Shown: piece by piece, positions 51,421-62,316 of the stretch
Layout of the letters: each line of letters begins with the position of its first letter
Numbering within the stretch: position 1 is the stretch's first letter
Origin: Pegea sp. RAD2-039
Lineage: Eukaryota; Chordata; Thaliacea; Salpida; Salpidae
Reading direction: 5' to 3'
Assembly: GCA_034620365.1 (NCBI GenBank)
Contig: JAQGEQ010000332.1
Location: forward strand, 620,001-684,000
Length of the DNA: 64,000 bases
The notes under the pieces: generated by a model
Told to the model about the DNA's origin: nothing
Databases searched by the model: none
What the model saw: only the letters and a program-made list of their open reading frames with translations
Position numbers and translations under genes: made by a program

Positions 51421-53017
51421 TAGTAAGTTTGTAAGAATTTATGACTCAATTTTACGGTTTAAATTTGTTTTGGCAGTATAGGGTAATACAAAATTAATTA
51501 AATTAAGTGTTTGCAATGATTAGACGATGTTTCCTTTGAAAATAAACACCAAACCTATTTCTTAGCTATTTCAATTATTTCATATTTTACTAAAGAAATT
51601 ATTGTTTTATCAGTTCCCGGTATTTACAAGCTTTAGATTTACTGCTGTCCATAAATAAAGCAAATAAAAAGCATTAAGACCGCTGCAGTTTCTTATATGT
51701 GACTTAGGTTTTTGATCATCTTTTCAATATTTTTATGCTTTAACTGGTAAACACAACTAACAATACTTATTCTGTAAATTTAAACATTTATTCAAAAGCT
51801 TCTACTAATTTAGATATATTGCAGATATTCAAAATTGAAACAGAATGAATTCTTTTATAAAAAAATTAATTAAAAGTCGTTAAATTCGTTGAAGAAAATG
51901 TTAAATAAAATTTAAAGTTACTAATTACGTTTTGAAAGGAAGTATATTTAAAAAACGCTTTTGTTAATTCAGGCTAATAAAGCTTAAAGTTAAAATAAAG
52001 CTTTTTATAACATAAAAGATTTTTGTAATGATAAATAACAAATCTTAGTTGTTTAATACAAAATGATGTAATGACTAAGCTACTTATAGATTGTAAATCG
52101 AACTTTTAGTTATTTAGTTTTTAAATTAGTACTAAAGAACTCAGATTTTAGTATTGGAAGTAAAGTTTCATTGAAATATCAGTTTACTCTTTTCTATAAA
52201 GATTTAAATCTGAAGATTAAATAAATTATTAGTTGGCTGTAAACAAAACTTTTCTAAACATTTTATCAGTGACTAAAAATATATTTTTAGTCCTAACATC
52301 TATTAACAGTTCAAAGCGTTCAAATTATAACAAATATTCTCAATAAAAAATTATATCAAAATATCTCTCAAAAATCTTATAAAATAGTTTCATATAAAAA
52401 AATATTTGAATGTTTAGATAAGATGTTATCAAGTTTTGAAACAAAACATTTTATTTCGCTAAGATCTGATTACTGCTTTTTTAGAGCTAAAGTGAGTTAG
52501 AAACTAGTTTCATTAAGGAAAACCAAGAAACTTTTAAACATTAAGAAAGATTTGTTAAGAAAGAGTTTACAGTTAACAATTTTAGGTTTAGTTTACTCTT
52601 TTTCAATTTAGTTGTAAACAAAATAGTTGAACAGTGAATTTGCTTTGATTAAATATTTCTTTCATTTTTGACTTTCAGTCATAAAAACTAACTTAAAGGG
52701 TGTTGAAACTAGTTTGTTGTTACTATTTTTTCGTAATAAGAATCGATTAGGATTTTTTTTACTTTCAATTGTAAATTATCACGCTTTAAACAGCACTTTC
52801 TATATTAACTTAAGAGCATCATAGTAACTAGCTCTTTTGAATATATGTTTAGTTGAACAATTTTTTTTAATATTTTTTGAGCTATCAAGTAGTATGACTA
52901 AGGTAAAAATTTAAAACTCAGACATTTGGTTATAGAAAGCTTTGTTTTTGAAACTTACCAATATATAAGCAAACTTTTAATCAGTCTACAGTATAAAATC
53001 TTGTTTTTAATTTTCAG

Positions 53018-53042
53018 ATTAATGAAATTTCAAATGCAATAA
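53018..53042 (+). promoter_or_regulatory. Short upstream ORF overlapping the kinase start
   Basis: A splice acceptor (TTTTAATTTTCAG, ending 53017) is followed by ATG at 53022 opening a six-codon ORF (MKFQMQ) whose TAA overlaps the kinase ATG in a TAATG arrangement. This implies an upstream 5' UTR exon and possible translational control by reinitiation. Confidence 0.45.
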
Positions 53043-54271
53043 TGAATCAGGTTAGTTTAAACTTATCATCTCATAAAAATCGTCCTTGGGGAGTGATGTG
53101 GAACTCTTATACCAAGCAAACGATTCATTTATTTGAAGAAAATGAACATTTCTTCACTTTTGATATCGTCAACGAACAGATCACTATAACAAAGTTTAAT
53201 GTTTATGGACCTAAAAACGTCGAAAGATTACTATCTAAACCAGCTTTTCTACTAAAAAGAATAAAAGTTAACAACAAATTCCAGGTGTATTTTCAAACTA
53301 TTAAAGAAATAGATCCCAAGATTGTAGGATATGGTCACTGTCACCCTGGATCTATTCTCCTCGACGTTAATTCAAGTCAGTTTACTTTGGAAGGTTTCTA
53401 CTATCAAATAATAATATTTAAAAGCAAAAATAATTTACCTCCTGGTGTTAAAGAGACAATGATGATAATAGGAGAGATTGGAAAAGGGTCTTTTGGACAA
53501 GCTTACTCAGTATTCTCACTGATAAGTCAGAAAGTTGTAGCTATAAAAACTGTTAATTTAGAAATTAGCAGGAAAGAAAGGTTCAGAAAGATGGAAATAT
53601 TGGAAAACGAAAAAGTGGGACTTCTTAGACTCAGTCATCCCAATATTGTATCTGCGTTGGAGGTTGAGTCAAAACTTTCGCCATTCTGTCTATGCATTGA
53701 ACTGGCTGATCATGGTGACCTTCAAAGCTTTATAAATAGGTGTGATATATCATTGCAATGTACCAAGGAGATTTTCCGCCAAGTGTTGAAAGGAGTTCAA
53801 TATCTCCATTGTAATAATTTGATCCATCGTGACATAAAGCCTTCAAACCTACTTGTGTTTAGTGAAGCAAGACAGTATAAAGTGAAATTAGCTGATTTTG
53901 GTTCTTTGTGCCGGTCTTTTAATGACCCTTACATATTTGAAAGACATGGTACTTCTCTGTTCATGCCCCCTGAAGTTTCAAGATCAATTATATGGAAGTT
54001 GCCTGTTTTTTACTTTAAACAAACGGATATTTTCTCTGTTGGAGCTACATTTTACTTTGTGGTTATGAAGTCAATACCATATGAGTCGCTTTATAGTAGT
54101 GAAGACTTTCGGAAGAGACTGCTCCTTGGTTTGTGGACTCAACAAGATTATAATCTTCCGATGATGAATCTCTGCCAAGAACTGAAGCATTTTCTGTCCT
54201 CTTGTTTAAACGTGAACAACCTTGAACGACCATCAGCTCTTCAATTACTTAATCACCCATTTTTGAAATAA
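53042..54271 (+). CDS. Ser/Thr protein kinase with FHA-like N-terminus
   Basis: 409-residue single-exon ORF. Kinase residues are complete: glycine loop GKGSFG (147-152), VAIK lysine K169, helix-C glutamate probably E188 or E190, HRDIKPSN (D264, N269), DFG (285-287), an activation segment closing with MPPE instead of APE (309-311), DIFSVGA (D329) and the ERPS arginine R396. Residues 40-127 show an FHA-like pattern (FNVYGPKN, then GHCHPGSILLDVN and a following beta-strand-rich stretch), but the usual GRxxxxC and SxxH residues are not clear. FHA plus kinase is the CHK2/Rad53 layout, so a signalling or checkpoint kinase is possible; divergence argues against naming it. HRDIKPSN predicts Ser/Thr specificity. 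The coding region is intronless with a probable 5' UTR intron, so a retrogene origin is possible. An AATAAA near 54508 may be its polyadenylation signal. Confidence 0.8.
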   Translation: MNQVSLNLSSHKNRPWGVMWNSYTKQTIHLFEENEHFFTFDIVNEQITITKFNVYGPKNVERLLSKPAFLLKRIKVNNKFQVYFQTIKEIDPKIVGYGHCHPGSILLDVNSSQFTLEGFYYQIIIFKSKNNLPPGVKETMMIIGEIGKGSFGQAYSVFSLISQKVVAIKTVNLEISRKERFRKMEILENEKVGLLRLSHPNIVSALEVESKLSPFCLCIELADHGDLQSFINRCDISLQCTKEIFRQVLKGVQYLHCNNLIHRDIKPSNLLVFSEARQYKVKLADFGSLCRSFNDPYIFERHGTSLFMPPEVSRSIIWKLPVFYFKQTDIFSVGATFYFVVMKSIPYESLYSSEDFRKRLLLGLWTQQDYNLPMMNLCQELKHFLSSCLNVNNLERPSALQLLNHPFLK

Positions 54272-57200
54272 GAAAAGATTATGTTTGTTTTAAGTTTTTT
54301 AGTAAGCAAACCAGGTGTTTGATTTATTAGGATGCTTTTGAAGCTCTCATTATGTGTAAAGTTAAGTATCTATTGAAAATATTTGACTACAAACCAAATT
54401 TAAACTTTATTATCAGAGTTTTTAGACTCTGTATACGGTTTCCTGTAATAATCTGATTTTGCTTGTTTTCATCCTGTTCAGAGATCATTTAACTCATTTA
54501 AAGTAACAATAAACTCATCATTGTCTTATAATTGTGCATATTTTTTCTTAGTAAGAAACCTTAGCTGACAAATTATAATATGTTTCTGAGCCAAAACGTC
54601 ATTTTACTTTTTCAAAAAATTTAAGTCTTATGCAACATTCTTTTGAGTTCTAACTTTGAACAAGGGGCATTTTGTAAAACCAATTATATATAAAGTGCAA
54701 TCAATTTGTTTTTAAGAACAAAGACTAACTTTTTTAATTTTGTTAGTTGAGAAAAATATACTTTTTGAGGTTTACAAAGACGAAGTACTGACTTGAAACT
54801 AACTAAACAGTTTTACTATGCTAAATAAACATTTAATCAAAATGTAAAAACTTGCAGATCTCTTACCTGTAGCATGCTTATTTCCACTATCTTAACTCTA
54901 CAGATATATACAGTATAAACAAATAAGTAGAATTGATAAAGAGCTGAAAAAGTCGTAATTAATGATGAATATTGTTTAAAATTTACTTTTTAACAAAAAT
55001 CATTTTAAAGGTAATCTAAAACCTTTTGTTGATTTGTAAATAACATATTTTTTAGTTATTAAAGTTGAAATGTAAATATTTTGTTTAAAATTTCAAAAAT
55101 ATTTTCTGCTTTATTATCTTAATTAACTAATAGTAAGTTAGGTACAAACAATTATTGTTATGTTTAGAATTAATTTTAAGAGCTTTATACTTAAAATAAA
55201 CTGATACTTGTATAAGAAAGAATAAATTTGGACTATGAGTATAGTTTTTTTTTAATCAGTAAAGATTTTAAACTGATAGCGTTTAAAAATGCAATTTTAA
55301 TCCTTTCATAAATCAAAAGTTATAATAATACTTGTGGCATCAAAAAGTGAAATCATGATAAAAAAGAGAAAACTGCATTCAATGTCTAAATGTGCAATAC
55401 AAACAATAAAAGACTTTTGAAAAAAAATGTTTGTTGATATAATCTTTCATTTTATAAACAAAGGTTGTATGATATATCTTTCTAGACGCTCAATATATTG
55501 TCAAAAATTAAAACAGAATTCTATCTTTTAAAAAACAGATTTATTTTTAATTTATTTTTTTACAAACCCTATTTTTAAATGTTCATTGTTGCAGAATATA
55601 CTCTTAAAGTAATTTTTAATAAAATCTTAAAGTAACCTATAATAAAATATATTTAAAATATCTCTCTTGTATCAAAACTTTGCTTACTTTAAACATATGT
55701 TTAAGTGCTACAGAAGAAGTTTTTTTTAAGTTTTCTGCATAAATTTTAATGGCAGATTTGAAGTACTTTCATTAAAAGTGAGTTGTGCCCTACATAAAAA
55801 CTTGTTTTTGAATAAAGAAGTAATTTTATAGGAATGCTTAGCTTTTCAACAATGATGATTTAATTACTTTTAACTTTATTTTTCAACTACTTTGTATCAG
55901 AAATTTTAATTTTACCTTTTCTGACTTTTTGCACAAAGTTTTGTTTACTTTTAACAAGACCGACTAAAAAGTAGATGCTTATACAATTTGTTTTTTGTTA
56001 AAATGTTATTCTATTAGTGGAATTGATTTTAAAATATTTTTAACTTCTTATCTGATCTACTAGTATATAATCAATAATAATATAAATACCATGTGCTACA
56101 TCCAATACTTTCTATATTTCTAACTAATTAGATGTTATTCGTGAGAATGTGTATTAGCGAGATGTGTTCTTTTCAGGTACCCTCCTTTGCATTTATTTAA
56201 ATAAATAAATAAACAAATAAGTCTGATACCAACCACTACGAGTTAAACTTTAATTATGTAACTTTATATGTGAGCCTCTAGTTTTATTAAGTTTTTATAA
56301 ATAACAATTTAAAAACAGTTTAAAAAGTATAAATTAGAATTTAAAATTTTTTTAACTTAATTAATTTCAACAAAAGGTAAAATTCTCAGATTCTTACGAT
56401 TTTATAAGATATAAATTATTTTGTTAAAATATAATTGTATTAAAAAAATTTGATAATAGTAATAAGCCACTTTTTTGGGAAAAATAAGGATCTATAATGG
56501 GTAAAGTACACTAATAATCATTTTTTATTACTATAGGCTACTATAATTTACCATAATTTAGGCTACTGTAATCTCATATTCTATCATTGATTCAATGATT
56601 TTTCTTTTAGATAAAAATTTTAATAAAATATATGGACTATTATCACTCGGTAAAGATCTTAAACAAATTTCATCGTTTTGTTACATTTTAAGTTAAATAT
56701 CAGGGGCGGGTTAACTGTAGCATTCTGTGCATTACCTTGTGTTTTTTTTAATTTACTTTAAAGTAAGTAGCTTAAGCAAGTTAAGACTATAAAACTTACA
56801 TGTTTATTACTTAATACTTCTCACTCTAAACAAAAGTTAGCATGAAGGATAGATTTTGTACTATTACTAGCGATTAAAATTACAATAACTACCAGTAAAT
56901 AGACTCTTGTCTAAAGTAAGTCAAACTATATAGAAGGGCTAACTTTCATTCTAAATAAAAACTTTATCTTTGTTTGTTTTTAGAAAATGCATGCAGTCAG
57001 TTTTTAAATTATTTATTAAGAGTGTTATTAAACATTTACAAATAAGCAACAATATATGATGCAATAGGCAAAGTAAGATTTTTATCTATGCATAATTTAA
57101 ATTTAGCACTTTGTCGTCAACTAATATTTGATTCTTTTACAGGTTTGCTTAAAATATATTCATTTCAAGTAATAACATCATAAGACGATGGTTGAGAAGT

Positions 57201-57539
57201 TATAAGATTTATTTAGTATTTAGTTATAATTTTATTGACGTGATTTTTCAATCCTACAAAACTGTAGTCAAAGTAAAAGAAAGTGGTTAAATTTTGATTA
57301 CATGTTTGTAATAACAATAACTGTTTTTATTGAGCTTTATCTTAATAAATCACGTGACAAACACAATGCCAGGTATGCTAAAGATACGTGGTACTTTCAA
57401 CAAGCCTGTGACTAATTGACAACCGCTTATACAATTGTTAAGTATAAGAAATGTACGTCAGTAGTAAAATATGTTACTATTATAAATTTTAAATATATAA
57501 TTTTCTTCTCGACCAAATAGTCAGGTCAAACAGTAAAGA
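54272..57539. other. Gene-free AT-rich stretch
   Basis: Contains the probable kinase 3' UTR, with a six-base-pair perfect inverted repeat (CAGAGT...ACTCTG, 54414-54431), and a solo retroelement tail near 56040-56220. Nothing else recognised. Confidence 0.45.
56040..56220 (+). mobile_element. Solo 3' tail of non-LTR element
   Basis: The stretch TTCTTTTCAGGTACCCTCCT and the terminal AAATAAATAAATAAACAAATAA match the tail at 58150-58310. No coding part remains, typical of 5'-truncated insertions. Confidence 0.65.
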
Positions 57540-58310
57540 TCGCACGTTGTATCAATGACACTTATTTCCAACCGTAGCGCTTTGGAAGTACCTATTTCAA
57601 CGGTCTGTTTGACTGCTGAACCTCAATTCCACGATTTCTTCCGTTTCTCGGACCAACTTTACCACTCCTGGTATCTGAACCATCAAAGCTCGTCACACCC
57701 TAGAATAATCCATCTCTTCATCTTCTTCCCCTTTAGTCATGATGTTATCATCAAGATTCTTCACGACAAAGACACGCACTCGACGCATATGGTAACAGCT
57801 TTCCGAATCTTTGGCTCGTAGATCTCAGAACCTCACCTCACTGCCCTCAAGGCTATTCCATTACACCTTTTCACCTGACCACTACCTTGTGGGTGGTAGG
57901 GAGTTGTCCCTCTGCTTAAAATTCTTTTTCGTAATAGATTCTCCTTCAGTTGTTGAGAAAACTCGTTGTTACTGTTACAGAATAAACTAACTTGAACAGA
58001 ATCCTATTCTAATTTATACCAGGTTGATCAAAAAGAAATTGTCGTAACCGTTGCTAAGCTTTAACTACACTAAGCTCCAGTAACGCCAAAACAATTTATA
58101 AAATTTTTTTTTCTCTTTCTCACATTATTAACATTTCATGCAATTGTTCACTATTATATGTTTTGACTGATATCGAAATGCCACGTCTTACATCTTTTAC
58201 TTTCCATATTTTTGGCTAAATAGATGTTATTTGTGAGAATGTATATTAGCAAGAGGTGCTCTTTTCAGGTACCCTCCTTCGCATTTATTGAAATAAATAA
58301 ATTACATTTA
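57540..58310 (+). mobile_element. 3' end of a non-LTR retrotransposon
   Basis: A less AT-rich block (57540-57960) with an 88-codon ORF (57555-57821) and further fragments including LVGGRELSLCLKFFF, which resembles the end region of ORF2 of Jockey/CR1-like elements (family pattern: HRRxVxSLSLFYRY). It is followed by the tail shared with 56040-56220 and 49380-49625, ending in AAATAAATAAAT. Frames are broken. The family is assigned from the tail and weak protein resemblance. Confidence 0.5.
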
Positions 58311-58967
58311 TTTGAACAAGTTGTAACAAAAATGACTCATTACAAAAGAAATAAGTTCTTATCTCAAGTCTTTTTTATTTATGAAACGAAATGTAGTACA
58401 TTCAATGTTCATTTTCTATGAAATTATTTAAATTGTGGATTAAATCCATATTTTTGTTATTCCATGAGATATTACGAAAGGCCAATAAATGTATCAACCG
58501 TTTATCTAGATAAATTCATACAGCTCTTATGACGAACACAGTATGGTTGCAGAAAGAAATAAAAAATTGTTAAGTATAATAGTTTACGTAAGAAATGCTG
58601 AGAGAATGTAAACAATGCAAATGCTTGAGTAATTGTAAGTTATAACACAAAGCAAAAGTATACTAAGAATGGCAGCATTCTCAAACAACGTTAAAGAAAG
58701 TATTTACAGAAAGTGAAGATGCAATAACGTCAAGATAATAGATCAAAACCAAGATTACTTTGAACCAAGATTAAAAACGTTATAATGATGCTTGATTTAA
58801 ATTAATGTTGAGGGAATTAATGATTACCGTTTGACTTCTGATGATATATAAATTGATCCAACATTTAAAGAAATTATCAAAGTTAAGTCAAGAGAAACTT
58901 TTGTTTACTTAAAAATTATTTGAAAAAAATATCATTGAAAATGGAGATATCTTGAGCAAGGTATCTC

Positions 58968-60085
58968 TCAAAAGAGCGGGTATGTTATCGTTTGTAATTC
59001 ATATTCTTTGAATGGCTTTGATTTCTTTTGAAACATAAAATACGGAAAAAAGATTAGTATTAGAACACCATATACTAAAAACATCACGGTAAATATCCAC
59101 AGCATCATAAGACATTCGTAGCTGTTAATAATATGGCTTCCTTTTATTCTTTCAACTCGAAATAAAGAAATAAACATGATCACACCTGAACAAATTATTA
59201 GTATTAACAGTAGAAATTTTTGAAATACTCACTTTCAAAATATTAAAAAAAAATGTGTTAGCAAATTGATAATTTGTAAGAATCTTTATATTTGTATTTA
59301 GTTCATTACCTAATTTTCTAAATCTTCTTATTTTTTGTTTCTTCTTAGAGTTAAAAATATAATTAATAATAATTTTAAAATCTTTTAAAACTTGATGCAA
59401 TTTGACTTACTGATTAAGACATTAAGAAAGCCAATCAAACAGTGCACGACCATAGAACGTTTTGGATTCAAGATAGACTTAAAAGTGATTATGTTTAAGA
59501 TAAAGCAAGCCAGGGCGAGGACAAAACACAGGTAGAATGAGTAGGGAATGATTGCTTTATACGTAACTTGACCTTTGACAGCTTTAAGTATAAAAGATAA
59601 GATACAGATTAATAAAATATTTTCTAAAATTTCAGTAAGCAATCTTCTAAAAATAATTTATAAATAATAAATTTGAAAATTTTAAAATTAGTTTTTTTAT
59701 TAAGTTTGTAAATATTGTATTTGAAATTGTTCTGTTTAGCTTTGTTTACCTGAATTTGTCATGGTTATGTTGCTTCCATTGTTAAACAGGTCGACCTCAA
59801 AAGCAGACATCACGAGGAACATTAAGGTTCCAATGACATACAGAACTAGGCACATGATACGAAAAGCAATGCATACTTCTGTCTTTTTCCCAAATCTGTA
59901 AAATAATGAATAGTTATATTAAAAAACATAAGAATGTTTCAAAGCAATTTAATTGTCACACTTTATTGTGGTAATCCAGAACAAATATATGTAGAGGTAG
60001 TAACGAAATTAAAACAATATTTGACTTACATATGCATAGCATTTCCAGCATGGCTAGTTTGGTCATTTTGGACAGCGTTGTTCAT
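58968..60085 (-). CDS. Four-pass membrane protein (copy B)
   Basis: Four exons on the minus strand: 60085-60030, 59895-59750, 59581-59411 and 59185-58968. Intron phases are 2, 1, 1 and the product is 196 residues. Exon 1 encodes a hydrophilic N-terminus (MNNAVQNDQTSHAGNAMH). Exon 2 has membrane segment 1 and an Asn-rich loop with two N-glycosylation-type sites (NGSNIT). Exon 3 holds segment 2 and half of segment 3. Exon 4 holds the rest of segment 3, segment 4 and a Lys-rich tail. The exon 3 acceptor at 59583-59582 (TATACTTAAAG) was chosen because it alone keeps the frame. The same phases and the split codon in segment 3 occur in the gene at 30469-31548. Probably a claudin/PMP22-like shape; the family is not certain and the function is unknown. 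Confidence 0.65.
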
Positions 60086-61970
60086 TTTGAGGTGATATTA
60101 TTTTTAGAAAATTCAACAAAAGAAGGTTCTAGATTAAAAATTATTAAGTTATTTCTAAGTGAAATGTTAAGAAAAGGGTATTATATGATTATAAAACTAT
60201 CTTGATATCTCAACAAGAATAGACTAAATTAAAAAAAAAAACTATTTACGTAACTTACAATCCAACAAAACTAGTTATTTACCAAAAAATGTTATTGTAT
60301 TCGCAGTATAGTTAGTTATATATTTTTTTAAGTAATCTAACCACAAATTTTATGAATTATAATTCTATCAAAATTTTAGCAACATTTATCAGCTTGCCTC
60401 AACTAAGATTTAAAAATTGATTACATCATTTTTTGTTAAAGTTTTTTTAGCAATACTTTATTTAACGTTTATATTTATTTAATCAAATGATAAACATTAA
60501 ACAATTTTTTATCTTAAAAATGCTATCCTTAAATAAAATTGATTAAATAAAGCAAAGATAAGCATCATAAGTTGAAAAATGTCAAATAGGTTATAGGTAA
60601 TATCATAGTATGCTGTTATGACAGCTTAATTTATACACACATCTTACAAAAAGGAAAAATATAGAGTAATCACTTATTTATTATCTTTATCAAAGACAAA
60701 TATATTTATTTCTTCTGCTTCAAAGTTTCAAATCAAAAATTACAAATCAGCTTGCTGAAGTAGCTCAGTCTGATAAATGGTTGGAATACTCTAAGCCAAA
60801 TTTGATTACCAGAATTTATATAAATATATTTACAAGAAACCTGACTTTTTCAAAAAAATAACTATTATAACCTAACAACCTAATAATAAGAACTTATGAG
60901 ACAATCTCTAGTAAGTTTTCTTCTGATTTTTCAGTAGCATTCAACTTCAAGTATTAGGTTTCAACAGTAGTTAAACAAAAAAAATATTTGCCACGTATTC
61001 CAAAGGCGTAACTGAATAAAATCTTTTTTTAGATTTTCTATATATAAGCTTAAAACATAATATATAAAAATAAGCTGAATATTTCAGTTTTAAACTCCAA
61101 GCTGAAATCAAAGTTATTTCAGCATAGCTTATACAATCATCAGTATTTTTATATTGAAATTTAAAAAAAGAACGTTATTATTGAAGTAAAATAAATATTG
61201 AATTTCTTTGTTGGGTTTGTAATTATTCACTGAAATGGAAAACGAACTAAATTTTCAAACTTTGAAAACAATTTTGATAGCAATTATGAACAAAATATTA
61301 ATTTTATTAACTGGGTTACATATTAAAAGTACATTGCGTTATGGTTAATATGCAAGCTTTTCATCAACTGTCTAATAGTTTGCTTTTACTTCTGAATATT
61401 TTAAACATTTTTATAGATACTTGATAATTCTCTAAAATTTTAACCATTTCTCTTTAAACTTGTTATCTGATTTATTAAACGTTAACAATATATAAAAACA
61501 ACCATATTTGTCATATTTTTTTTTATTGTTATGGCTAAAATCATGTTAGTTGAATAGTTACTTTGGTAAAATTTCCAAAATGATTAAAATCATTTTGCTA
61601 AAGTAAAAACTGTTGCAATTTTTTGGAAGTTTGTATCAGCCATGATGCATCAACTAAACGAAATTTGTAAAAATTTGTTTAAAAATCATCAAATATGCGA
61701 TTAATAGATAACAGCAACCAGTAGAAATAGAATACTTTGTCTAAGATTATAAACAAACATGTAAGCTAACTAGCAAATTTTTAGTGTTTTATTATTTCAT
61801 GTTTTTTGGTCAATAATTAAAGGAATACCACCTTATGATAGAGATCATAAAGTTCAAATTTAAATACAGAATAATGGTTTTTAGGTAGCAGGGCATCAAT
61901 AAAAGTTCTTACTGAATGCGATGGTTTTTGAAAAAAATACTTTTCATGTTTAATACCAGTTTCCTTTTAG
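60086..61970. other. AT-rich intergenic stretch
   Basis: No gene, domain or repeat recognised. It contains the presumed promoter of the minus-strand four-pass gene. Confidence 0.5.
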
Positions 61971-62316
61971 TGGAAGTGAAAAAATGTACGACTTGGACAA
62001 AAGTATTCAATGTGTATGGACGCTTAAATTAATAAGATCTACGAAGGATGTGTATCTTGCAATCACCAAGATATCATTAAAAAATAGTGATTGTAAATGT
62101 ATCAAGTTCGTATGTATGAACTATATTTAATAAAAACCATTTTGAAAAACAAAATTTTTTTTCATCTTGTAGGCGCAGTCCATCTATCTTCCAAACAGAG
62201 TAACCATCACTTTATACCATTTTGGTTCTCTTCTTTTGTGGTAGGTAACGAGAAATGTTATTAATTTTTTTCATCAGGAACTAATGGCACTGCTGAATTT
62301 TCTCTAATCTTTAAAG
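61971..62316 (+). CDS. CUB domain exons of an otherwise unseen gene
   Basis: Three exons agree in phase: 61971-62113, 62173-62244 and 62278-62316, with incoming phase 2 and internal and outgoing phase 1. The reading has CUB landmarks in order: SIQCVWTLKL (family: C-x-W-x-I), a DVYLAITKI strand, a Cys-rich turn (CKCIKFVC), then SNHHFIPFWFSSFVVG and GTAEFSLIF (family: N-x-L-x-V-x-F-x-S...GF-x-x-Y). CUB domains are extracellular binding modules in secreted or membrane proteins. No signal peptide or further domains were found; a preceding exon near 61885-61935 is possible. This may be a working gene with long introns or an isolated exon relic. Confidence 0.5.

Larger units (their letters stand above)
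49626..52980. other. Mostly gene-free stretch
   Basis: AT-rich sequence apart from two weak exon candidates (49791-49876, 50532-50636) and the less AT-rich block at 50880-51420. Nothing else recognised. Confidence 0.45.

Noticed and set aside
54414..54431. Hairpin in the kinase 3' region resembling a histone-type stem-loop
   Set aside because: The stem sequence does not match the histone consensus, and six-base-pair inverted repeats are expected by chance in this AT-rich DNA.
57555..57821. 88-codon ORF as a stand-alone gene
   Set aside because: Lies in a block that ends in a retroelement 3' tail and is followed by frame-broken ORF2-like sequence, so an element fragment is more likely.
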